A DNA stretch of 64,000 bases. Origin: 66-474 sp035281745 (lineage in GTDB: Bacteria > Pseudomonadota > Gammaproteobacteria > Xanthomonadales > Rhodanobacteraceae). Position 1 is the stretch's first letter. Each line of letters opens with the position of its first letter. Positions 36,096-43,548 of the stretch are shown here, piece after piece. The notes under the pieces are model-generated. The model ran no database searches and was not told where the DNA came from. It saw only the letters and a program-made list of their open reading frames with translations. The DNA lies in contig DATEDI010000037.1 of NCBI GenBank assembly GCA_035281745.1, positions 1-64,000 of the forward strand. Direction: 5' to 3'. The translations under genes and the position numbers were made by a program.

Positions 36096-37196
36096 TCACG
36101 AAATCCGGTACTGCTCCGCATCCGCGTGTTTGAACATGACGCCCGCGCCGGGCCGCGAGAGGTCAGGATGCAAACGTCCATCCACCGGCTCGGGCACGCC
36201 GTCGAACAGCATGTGTTCGATGCGAACGTGATCGTGAAAGTATTCGATGTGGCGTGAAGCGCGCGTCGCGCAGGCCGGATGCATGTGCAGCGCCGGCGCG
36301 CAGTGCGCGGACAGCGGAACATGGAATGCATCGCACAATGCGGCGGCGCCCAGGTAACCGGTGATGCCGCCGCAGCGGGTGGCATCGGCCTGCAGCACAT
36401 CGACCGCTTTGGCCGCGAGCATCCGCCGGAAATATCCAGCGTCGTAGCCGTACTCGCCCGCGGCGATGTCCATGCCGGCCGGCGCACGGTCGCGCAACAT
36501 CCGCAACCCGTCGAGATCGTCCGACGAAACCGGTTCCTCGAACCAACCCACGTCGCATTCCTGCGCGAACACCTGCGCCAGGTGCAACGCCTGCTTGCGT
36601 GCATAAGCGCCATTGCCGTCCACGAACAAACGAACGTCGTCACCGATCGCCTTGCGGGCCACTTGCGCGCGCGCCGGATCGCGTTGCGGTTCCCGTCCAA
36701 CCTTCATCTTCACCATCGCGATCCCGTCATCGGCCCAGCCGCCGAGCTGTTCGCGCAATTGCGCATCGGTATAAGAGGTGAAACCGCCGCTGCCGTATAC
36801 GGGGACCGCCTCGTGCACCGCGCCCAGCAACTTCACCAGCGGCACGTCCAGCAACTTCGCCTTCAGATCCCACAACGCATTGTCGATCGCCGACACGGCC
36901 ATGGATGCGACGCCGCGGCGGCCCAAATTCCGGACCGCCGCGGCCATCGCCCACCACACTCCGGGGATGTCCATCGCATCGCAACCTTCGATCACGCCGG
37001 CCAGCATGTCGTGGATCAGGACCTGCGTGGCCTGGTCGGCGTAGCTGTAACCGACGCCTTGCTTGCCGCCGGCCTCGATCTCCACCAGCACCAGCGTGGT
37101 CGAATTCCATTCCAGCGTGCCATCGGATTCGGGAGCATCAGTCGGCACCTTGTATGCGCTCGCCCTGGCCTTGCCGAGCGCGATGGTTTCCATCAT
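36096..37196 (-). CDS. Enolase-superfamily enzyme (mandelate racemase group)
   Basis: A 366-residue enzyme that should abstract a proton next to a carboxylate, most likely a sugar-acid dehydratase or racemase. The catalytic layout is present: a Lys motif in MVKMKVGREP, metal-binding Asp in LFVDGNGAY, Glu in VGWFEEPVSSDD and a further Glu in AAGEYGYD. Asp in LQADATRCGG and His in LSAHCAPALHMHP follow. The N-terminal capping domain has VEIEAGGKQGVGYSYADQAT. The precise substrate cannot be told. It starts exactly one base before the stop of the TPP-enzyme gene, so both are in one operon. Confidence 0.9.
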   Translation of the reverse strand: MMETIALGKARASAYKVPTDAPESDGTLEWNSTTLVLVEIEAGGKQGVGYSYADQATQVLIHDMLAGVIEGCDAMDIPGVWWAMAAAVRNLGRRGVASMAVSAIDNALWDLKAKLLDVPLVKLLGAVHEAVPVYGSGGFTSYTDAQLREQLGGWADDGIAMVKMKVGREPQRDPARAQVARKAIGDDVRLFVDGNGAYARKQALHLAQVFAQECDVGWFEEPVSSDDLDGLRMLRDRAPAGMDIAAGEYGYDAGYFRRMLAAKAVDVLQADATRCGGITGYLGAAALCDAFHVPLSAHCAPALHMHPACATRASRHIEYFHDHVRIEHMLFDGVPEPVDGRLHPDLSRPGAGVMFKHADAEQYRIS

Positions 37197-38993
37197 TCAA
37201 CTCTTCTTGCGGCCGGGGAACAACGTGGCCCAGGTTTCGCGCGTGGATTCGCGCAGCATCGCGTTGGTGCTGGTGTCGCCCTTCAGCATGGACTCGACGA
37301 AGGCCTTGGCCTGCTTGAAGGTTATGTGCGGCGGCAGCGGCGGCACTTCCGGATCGGTGATCGCCTCGATCACGCACGGCCGATCGGCTTTCAGCGCTTC
37401 ATCCCACGCCGGACCGATCTGTTCGGGGCGATTGACCATGATGCCCTTCAGCCCAACCATTTCGGCGTAGCGGGCGTACGGAAAATCGATCACGTGCTGG
37501 GAGGCATCGTAGCGCGGATCGCCTTCCATCACGCGCTGCTCCCACGTGACCTGGTTCAAGTCATGATTGTTCAGCACCATGATGATCAGGCGCGGGTCGG
37601 CCCACTCCTTCCAGTAATCCTTGATGGTGATGAGTTCCGCGTTGCCATTCATCTGCATCGCGCCGTCCCCGACCAGCGCGATTGCCACGCGATCGGGAAA
37701 CGCGAACTTGGCGGCGATCACGTAGGGCACGCCGGGACCCATCGTGGCGAGGCCGCCGGAAAGCGACGCCATCATGCCGTCGCGGATTTTCAGGTCGCGC
37801 GCGTACCAGTTGGCGGCCGAGCCGGAATCGGAAGCGAGAATGCAGTTGTCCGGCAACTTCGGCGACAGTTCCCAGAACACGCGTTCGGGATTGATCGGTT
37901 CGGCCTCGACCATCGCGCGCGATTCCAGCACCTGCCACCACTCGCCCACGTTCTTTTCGATCGTGGCGCGCCATTCGCGATCGGTCTTGCGCTGCAAGCG
38001 CGGGATCAACGCCTGCAGCGTGGCCTTGGCGTCGCCGACCAGGTTGATCTCCATCGGATAGCGGATCGAAAGCATCGCCGGATCGATGTCGATCTGCACC
38101 CCGCGCGCCTGCCCTTCCTTGGGCAGGAATTCGGAATACGGAAAGCGCGAACCGATCATCAGCAACGTGTCGCACTCGGTCATCAGATCCCAGCTCGGTT
38201 TGGTGCCGAGCAGGCCGATCGAGCCGGTGACGAAGGGCAATTCATCCGGCAGCGCGGCCTTGCCGAGCAAGGCTTTCGCGACGCCCGCACCCAACAGTTC
38301 GGCGACTTCGATCACTTCCTCGCGCGCGCCGAGTGCGCCGGCGCCAACCAGGATCGCCACCTTGCTGCCGGCGTTCAGCAGATCGGCGGCGTGCTGCAGA
38401 TCGTGCTCGGCCGGCACCACGTGCGGCGCCCGGTAGCCGAGGCCCGAGTGCACCGTGCCGTGCTTGCGCGGCGGTGTTTCCACTGCTTCCAGTTCCTGCA
38501 GATCGTTGGGAACGATGATGCAGGTGACCGCGCGTTTGGAGATCGCGATCCGCATCGCACGATCGATCACGTGTCGCACCTGTGCGGGTACGGTGACCAG
38601 TTCGACGTACTCGGAGGCGACGTCCTTGAAGAGCGTCGTCAGATCCACTTCCTGCTGATATTGTCCGCCCAGCGCGGAGCGCGCCTGCTGACCCACGATC
38701 GCGACCACCGGCATGTGATCGAGCTTGGCGTCGTACAACCCGTTCAACAAATGGATGGCGCCGGGCCCGGAAGTGGCCATGCATACGCCGACTTCACCGG
38801 TGAATTTCGCGTGCGCGCAGGCCATGAACGCGCACATTTCCTCGTGGCGGGCGCGCACCAATTCGATCTTGCCGTCGGCACGATTCATCGCGCCCATCAA
38901 GCCGTTGATGCCGTCGCCCGGGTAACCATAAATTCGGTGTACGCCCCATTCCGCGAGGCGCTCGATGATGAAATCACCGACAAGCGTCGTCAT
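37197..38993 (-). CDS. TPP-dependent enzyme (pyruvate oxidase/acetolactate synthase-like)
   Basis: A 598-residue thiamine-diphosphate enzyme. It has a Pyr domain with the catalytic Glu51 (ARHEEMCAF), FTGEVGVCMATSGPGAIHLL and a central FAD/ADP-type domain. The PP domain has ALVGDGAMQMNGNAELITIK and the Mg-binding MVLNNHDLNQVTW. The TPP-binding GDG...NN motif is complete. Overall it resembles quinone-dependent pyruvate oxidase (PoxB) but lacks an obvious C-terminal lipid-binding helix; the tail is SMLKGDTSTNAMLRESTRET. Start ATG 38993 has AAAGGA nine bases upstream; the frame is open further upstream without family features. It is divergent from the CorA-type transporter. Confidence 0.87.
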   Translation of the reverse strand: MTTLVGDFIIERLAEWGVHRIYGYPGDGINGLMGAMNRADGKIELVRARHEEMCAFMACAHAKFTGEVGVCMATSGPGAIHLLNGLYDAKLDHMPVVAIVGQQARSALGGQYQQEVDLTTLFKDVASEYVELVTVPAQVRHVIDRAMRIAISKRAVTCIIVPNDLQELEAVETPPRKHGTVHSGLGYRAPHVVPAEHDLQHAADLLNAGSKVAILVGAGALGAREEVIEVAELLGAGVAKALLGKAALPDELPFVTGSIGLLGTKPSWDLMTECDTLLMIGSRFPYSEFLPKEGQARGVQIDIDPAMLSIRYPMEINLVGDAKATLQALIPRLQRKTDREWRATIEKNVGEWWQVLESRAMVEAEPINPERVFWELSPKLPDNCILASDSGSAANWYARDLKIRDGMMASLSGGLATMGPGVPYVIAAKFAFPDRVAIALVGDGAMQMNGNAELITIKDYWKEWADPRLIIMVLNNHDLNQVTWEQRVMEGDPRYDASQHVIDFPYARYAEMVGLKGIMVNRPEQIGPAWDEALKADRPCVIEAITDPEVPPLPPHITFKQAKAFVESMLKGDTSTNAMLRESTRETWATLFPGRKKS

Positions 38994-39115
38994 TGTCGAT
39001 TCCTTTCGTTGCGGCAATTGAAAATCATGCGCGGCGGGCAATGAAGCGTGCGTGAAGCCATTCATGTGCGGGCAAGGCGTCAAGACCGGCTGCAGCGGTT
39101 GATGCACACGCGCCG

Positions 39116-39131
39116 TTGGCAGCGCTTCTGC
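39116..39131 (+). promoter_or_regulatory. Possible weak sigma-54 site before the CorA-type gene
   Basis: TTGGCAGCGCTTCTGC has GG and GC ten bases apart but a weaker -12 element than the three sites at 26779-30600. A start near 39143 would give a 64-base leader. It could be chance. Confidence 0.3.
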
Positions 39132-39206
39132 GACACTGACGAAAGCGCGGTACCACGCGTGCCCATTACCCCTGCCTTGGTCACTGACAACGGGAGAACG
39201 ACACCC

Positions 39207-40169
39207 ATGCTGACCATCCATGCCGATGGTGAAACACATCCCCTGGTCTGGCTGCACGGGAATCCCGTTCCCGACAATGCCGCGTGGCTCGACCTCTGCG
39301 AGCCGGACGCCACCGAGGTCAAGGCTTGCGAGGAAGTGGCAAAGCTGAAGCTTCCGGATCGCAAGGACATCGTCGGGATTGGGCTTGCCGGGCGCAACCG
39401 CAGCAGCGAACAATCCGTGTTCCTGCAGATTTCGCGATTCGCCGACGTGGATGACAGCGTTTCCGCCACACCGGTATCACTGGTGTTGACGCCGAAAGTG
39501 CTGGTGACCCAACGCTACGCGCCCTCGCCGACCTTCGACATCGCGGCCAGCGAGTGGCACGAAGACCAGTCGCACGAGGGCGCGGCCAGCGCCTTCGCCG
39601 AGTTGCTGGAAACCATGACCGAACGCACCGCCCAGAGCATGGAGAAGATCGGCGGCGACGTCGCCAAACTTTCCGCGCGCGTCTTCAGCGAGCGGTTGAC
39701 CGAAACGCGGCACCTGCGCCGCTGGCTGGTGCACGTCGGCAAGCTGGAGGCGCGGCTGGCGCGCAGCCGTGGCGCCCTGCTCGGCATCATGCGGATCGCG
39801 GTGTTCATGTGCGAGAAGCAACCCGAATGGTTGCCGGACGAACCGAAATTGCGCCTCGCGATGATCCGCAACGATCTCGATGCGCTGGATCAATTCGACG
39901 AACAGCTCACCGAGAAATTGCAGTTCCTGCTCGATGCGATCCTGGGCATGATCAGCGTCAACCAGAACAACGTGATGAAGCTCTTCACGGTGGTATCGGT
40001 GGTGGCCGCGCCGCCGGTGCTGCTAGCCGGCATCTGGGGCATGAACTTCAAGGCGATGCCGGAGCTGTCACAGCCGTGGGGTTACGCGATGGCGCTCGGC
40101 GCGATCGCGTTGAGCGTGCTGATCCCGCTCGGCATCTTCAAATGGCGGGGCTGGCTTTCCAGCGATTGA
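39207..40169 (+). CDS. CorA-family divalent cation transporter (ZntB-like)
   Basis: A 320-residue inner-membrane transporter for Mg, Co or Zn ions. The long cytoplasmic N-terminal funnel (about 1-255) ends in a helix-rich stalk (LDALDQFDEQLTEKLQFLLD, MISVNQNNVMKLFTVVSVVA). Two transmembrane helices follow, with the signature GMN in LAGIWGMNFKAMPEL. Direction of transport and ion choice cannot be read out; the loop after GMN lacks the standard MPE motif as MPEL within a different spacing. The ATG at 39207 follows GGGAGAACG. It is divergent from the TPP-enzyme gene; the 213 bases between them contain a possible sigma-54-type site. Confidence 0.9.
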   Translation: MLTIHADGETHPLVWLHGNPVPDNAAWLDLCEPDATEVKACEEVAKLKLPDRKDIVGIGLAGRNRSSEQSVFLQISRFADVDDSVSATPVSLVLTPKVLVTQRYAPSPTFDIAASEWHEDQSHEGAASAFAELLETMTERTAQSMEKIGGDVAKLSARVFSERLTETRHLRRWLVHVGKLEARLARSRGALLGIMRIAVFMCEKQPEWLPDEPKLRLAMIRNDLDALDQFDEQLTEKLQFLLDAILGMISVNQNNVMKLFTVVSVVAAPPVLLAGIWGMNFKAMPELSQPWGYAMALGAIALSVLIPLGIFKWRGWLSSD

Positions 40170-40240
40170 TCCTCCGCACCTGCGCGACGCGATCGCGGAA
40201 ACCCGCGAGACGCAGGCATGATCGGGCACCGGCGATCGAA

Positions 40241-41278
40241 TCAGCGTCCGTAGATGCGGTCCACGATCGCGGCGACGTCGACGAACCGACGCGCCTCGGG
40301 ATCGAAACGGTCATCGCGCGCCAGCTTGCGCACCCAGTCCACCAGTGCGCGACCATCCCACGCGTCCGGCGGCCCGGTGAGACGATGTGTCCGGGTGCCG
40401 TCGTGGCGCTCGACCGTGAAGTCATGGAACGATCCGCCGACGTTGCGCAGCGAGGCGCCGCCGCGGGTGCCGTAGAACGAAGCCTCGATCACGGCGTCCG
40501 CCCCTGCCGGCAGCCGCCACGAACAGGTCAGCCGCACGTTGGTACCATCGTCGAGGCGGTAATGCACGCTCGCGTAATCCTCGGGCGCCGCGATCGGCGG
40601 CAGCAGGCGCTTGCCCTGCTGGTACAGATTCGCGTCCACGGCTTCCACACGCGCACGACCGGTCACCCACATCGCAAGATCGATCAGGTGCACGCCGAGA
40701 TCCATCACGCATCCGCCGCCCGACTGGGTGACGTCGTAGAACCACGCCTTGCCGGGGCCATAGGCGTTGTGGAACGTCAGATCGATGGCGTACAAGTCGC
40801 CGAGGTCGCCGGCGCGAATTTGTTCGCGCAGCGCCGCGATGCCGGCCATGCAGCGATAGTTGAAATCCACGCCCAGCAGGCGGTCGTGGGCGTGCGCCAC
40901 GGCCACGACTTGCGCTGCTTCCGCGGCCGTGCGTGCCAGCGGTTTCTGGCAGAACACCGCCTGCTCGTGCTCCAGTGCGGCGATCGCGTGCGCGGCGTGC
41001 AGCGCGCTGGGTGTCGCGATCACCACGCCGTCGAGGCGCTGTTCCAGCAGCACATCCAGCGATTCGCACGCACGCGCGTCGCCCACTTGCGCGGCTTCCT
41101 CGGCGAGTGCCGGATCGACGTCGGCCACCGCGACCACGTCCGCGACTTGCGCGTCGACAAGTGCCTCCATTCGTGCACGGCCGATCCAGCCGAGGCCCAC
41201 GAAACCAAGGCGCGGTCTGGTGGCAGTCGATCTGCGCGGCCACGGCTGCACGACAGCGGCCTCACCAGTCGCGCTCAT
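40241..41278 (-). CDS. Gfo/Idh/MocA family oxidoreductase
   Basis: A 345-residue NAD(P)-dependent sugar or inositol dehydrogenase. The Rossmann domain starts LGFVGLGWIGRARMEAL. The usual FCQKPLARTAAEA (EKP-type motif with Gln in place of Glu) and VDFNYR follow. The C-terminal domain has GGGCVMDLGVHLIDLAMWVT, where Asp and His are the expected active-site pair. The Gln for Glu in the EKP motif is a small departure. It may act on sugar derivatives made by the oxidative enzymes nearby, which is only context. The first about 25 residues are variable; no clear ribosome-binding site precedes ATG 41278. Confidence 0.9.
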   Translation of the reverse strand: MSATGEAAVVQPWPRRSTATRPRLGFVGLGWIGRARMEALVDAQVADVVAVADVDPALAEEAAQVGDARACESLDVLLEQRLDGVVIATPSALHAAHAIAALEHEQAVFCQKPLARTAAEAAQVVAVAHAHDRLLGVDFNYRCMAGIAALREQIRAGDLGDLYAIDLTFHNAYGPGKAWFYDVTQSGGGCVMDLGVHLIDLAMWVTGRARVEAVDANLYQQGKRLLPPIAAPEDYASVHYRLDDGTNVRLTCSWRLPAGADAVIEASFYGTRGGASLRNVGGSFHDFTVERHDGTRTHRLTGPPDAWDGRALVDWVRKLARDDRFDPEARRFVDVAAIVDRIYGR

Positions 41279-41553
41279 CGCGAAATGTCCCGATGGCCGT
41301 GCGCAACCATCCCGACCGCCTTCCGCACACAACGCAGAAGCGAATCGAACGCCTGTTCACAACCCGCTTCCAACATGCGTTGTTTGCAGCGTTGCCGTCG
41401 TGGGTTCCGCCGCGCTGACAACCGCGTTGCGAGCGCCGCAGTCGTGCCCCTACGCCGCACCACAGCGGCGCGCCAACAGCTATGCATCCCTTTCCATGGC
41501 ATCCATTGCAGACGCTCCTTGTATGTCCGCCGCAGCCGACGGTTGGGAGCAAG

Positions 41554-41748
41554 ATGCGTGCCGACCGCAAGCACGACCTGAAGCCGGCCCTGGAATCAGC
41601 TTCAAGGGACGCAGCCGGCCACGCGTTCGCGGGTTCAGGCGCTGCGGCGCTTGCGCCATTCAACGAGGTGAATCGCGGCTTGCGATCGGGAATTGGTTAC
41701 CGGCCACGTGCGGTCAATCCGAAAATTTTTCGCAACTGGCGGCGCTGA
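41554..41748 (+). CDS. Possible small unknown protein
   Basis: A 64-residue reading frame in the 481-base gap 41279-41759. The product is basic and Ala-rich (MRADRKHDLKPALESASRDA, then LRSGIGYRPRAVNPKIFRNW). GGGAG sits about five bases before the ATG, the only reason to list it. No family is recognised, and it may be spurious. The rest of the gap shows no other gene. Confidence 0.3.
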   Translation: MRADRKHDLKPALESASRDAAGHAFAGSGAAALAPFNEVNRGLRSGIGYRPRAVNPKIFRNWRR

Positions 41749-41759
41749 CGTGGCTCCGG

Positions 41760-41954
41760 TCATGCCAGCGGCGCGACCGACGCAAGCCTGGTTTGCTCGC
41801 GTTCGGTGATCGCCAGCAGCGCCGCCCACGGCACTTCGACGCCGCGGCGTCGCCCTTTCGGCGTCAGCTTCAATTTATGTGGGCCGAGAACCAGCGTATA
41901 AAGCCTGGAATCGATCTCGATTTGACGTCGCAGCGGCTTGTCGAGTTTCGTCAC
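41760..41954 (-). CDS. Small unknown protein next to topoisomerase IB
   Basis: A 64-residue protein with a GTG start at 41954, chosen because AAAGGAGA stands directly before it. The sequence (KLDKPLRRQIEIDSRLYTLV, LGPHKLKLTPKGRRRGVEVP, WAALLAITERE) looks like a small beta-rich domain. I do not recognise the family. It lies 32 bases downstream of the topoisomerase IB gene on the same strand and is likely co-transcribed, so a role in the same repair set is possible. Confidence 0.7.
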   Translation of the reverse strand: MTKLDKPLRRQIEIDSRLYTLVLGPHKLKLTPKGRRRGVEVPWAALLAITEREQTRLASVAPLA

Positions 41955-41986
41955 GTTGTTCTCCTTTGGCGCCGCGAGGCACACTG

Positions 41987-43048
41987 TCACGCATCGAGGC
42001 AATGTTCGAGGAAGCGGATGGCCGCCTTCTCCAGCCGCCGCGGGTGTGCAACCAGTTCCGACGGCACGCGGCGATGCAGGTCGCCGCTTTGCCAGCCGGT
42101 CACGACCTGCGGACATACATAGGATTTGCGCGCGACCACCGGGGTATTGCCGAGTTCTTCGGCGGCGGCCACGATGGCCTGGCGCACCGCCGCGCGCTTC
42201 GCGCGTGCGCCGCCACGCGTCGGCAGCGGCGTCCGCGCAAGACAGGCAATCACCGTCAGCGTGCCGGCCCACGTGCGGAAATCCTTGGCGCTGAACCGCT
42301 CGCCGAGGACGTCGCGCAGGTATTCATTCAATTGCGCCGCGGTCGCGCGCCGATGCACGCCCTCTTCGTCGTACTGGAACAGCGCGGTTCCCGGCAGGCG
42401 GCTGCAACGGCGCACCATCCTGACCAGCCGGCGATCGGTCAACACGGCTTCGCGCTTTTGTCCGCTCTTGCCGGGGAAACGCAATGTCGCGGTGCCGTCG
42501 CGACCGAAGGTCACGTGCCGCGCGCGCAACGTCGTCAAGCCATACGAATGATTGGCCCGCGCGTACTCGGCATTGCCGATGCGGATCGAGGTGGCCATCA
42601 TCACCGCGGTCATGATCGCCAGCACCTTGTCGCGCGGCAAGCCCTCGAGACGCCGGTCGCGGCGCAACCGCGCGCGCAACGCCGGCAGCCGCTGACCGAA
42701 GCGCAGCAAACGCCGATATTTCTTGACGTCGCGGCTGTGCTGCCAGGCAGCGTGATAGCGGTATTGCTTGCGCCCGCGCGCGTCGCGCGCGGTGGCCTGC
42801 AGATGACCCCGCCGATCGGCGCAGATCCAGACGTCCACGTACGCGGGCGGAATCGCCAGTGCCCGGATGCGCGCCAGCGTCGCTTCGTCACGCACGCGCG
42901 CGCCTTTGGCGTTGAGATAAACGAAGCCACGCCCTGCGCGGCGACGGATGATGCCAGGTTCACAATCGCTTGCATGGCGCAACTGGCGCATCCGCGCGCG
43001 CCGGATCTGGCGTCGCTGCGCGCGCGTGGCGGTTCCGGTTTTCGGCAT
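41987..43048 (-). CDS. DNA topoisomerase IB (poxvirus-like)
   Basis: A 353-residue enzyme that relaxes supercoils through a 3'-phosphotyrosyl link. The N-terminal domain has GFVYLNAKGARVRDEATLAR, IPPAYVDVWICADRRGHLQA and YRYHAAWQHSRDVKKYRRLL. The catalytic domain has the Arg motif TSIRIGNAEYA, Lys in RFPGKSGQKR and Arg in AKDFRTWAGT. The nucleophile is Tyr310 in VARKSYVCP. All match bacterial homologues of the poxvirus enzyme. The N-terminus carries a basic, Arg-rich tail. It lies next to ligD and ku, a common grouping in soil bacteria. Confidence 0.94.
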   Translation of the reverse strand: MPKTGTATRAQRRQIRRARMRQLRHASDCEPGIIRRRAGRGFVYLNAKGARVRDEATLARIRALAIPPAYVDVWICADRRGHLQATARDARGRKQYRYHAAWQHSRDVKKYRRLLRFGQRLPALRARLRRDRRLEGLPRDKVLAIMTAVMMATSIRIGNAEYARANHSYGLTTLRARHVTFGRDGTATLRFPGKSGQKREAVLTDRRLVRMVRRCSRLPGTALFQYDEEGVHRRATAAQLNEYLRDVLGERFSAKDFRTWAGTLTVIACLARTPLPTRGGARAKRAAVRQAIVAAAEELGNTPVVARKSYVCPQVVTGWQSGDLHRRVPSELVAHPRRLEKAAIRFLEHCLDA

Positions 43049-43136
43049 GGCCGATGCGTGCGATCAGCCGGACGGGACAGCGTACCGTTTCGCGCCAGCG
43101 AAAGCTTTTCGCAAGCGCGCGTCGTGCGCTGCCCGC

Positions 43137-43421
43137 TTACCAAGCGGGGCGTGCATCCAGCGACGCGGAGGCGGTGCGGCCGGTGTCGATCTGGGTTTCC
43201 AGCAGCCGCTCGATGCAGGCATCGATGCGCCGGGTCGAGTGGTTGCTGTGGGCGCTCGCCAGTTCGCGGCGAATCATGCACACCGCCGCCGCGCCCTGCC
43301 GGGCCTTGCGCGCGAAGGTCTCACGCTGGGCCGGCCGCCATGCCACCAAGGCGGCAGCCTCGTTGTAACGGCGTTCCTCATCCATCACGGCGAGCATGTC
43401 CAGAAGATTTGCCCGATCCAT
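43137..43421 (-). CDS. Small helical unknown protein
   Basis: A 94-residue protein, mostly alpha-helical and charged (MDRANLLDMLAVMDEERRYN, VAWRPAQRETFARKARQGAA, CIERLLETQIDTG). No named family is recognised. ATG 43421 is chosen because AAGGAGGA lies five bases upstream; the reading frame continues a little further without features. It precedes topoisomerase IB by 88 bases on the same strand and is divergent from ligD, with 127 bases between. It may be a satellite gene of the repair set. Confidence 0.65.
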   Translation of the reverse strand: MDRANLLDMLAVMDEERRYNEAAALVAWRPAQRETFARKARQGAAAVCMIRRELASAHSNHSTRRIDACIERLLETQIDTGRTASASLDARPAW

Positions 43422-43548
43422 GGCTTCCTCCTTTGTTGGCACTCCTGTTGAGCGAGCGCAGCATAGGCAGGCGCACATCTACGCCGCGTCAAATCCGGGT
43501 GCAGCGGCGTTCACCTGAAATGGACATCATGCTGATACGCTCCACCAA

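Noticed and set aside
36279..39044. 921-codon open frame on the plus strand
   Set aside because: It is antisense to the enolase-type and TPP-enzyme genes, whose catalytic motifs are complete. The product has no recognisable domain or composition of a real protein.
43434..43450. Sigma-54-like site TTGGCACTCCTGTTGAG before ligD
   Set aside because: The -24 part is good but the -12 GC is replaced by GA, which normally abolishes sigma-54 promoters.
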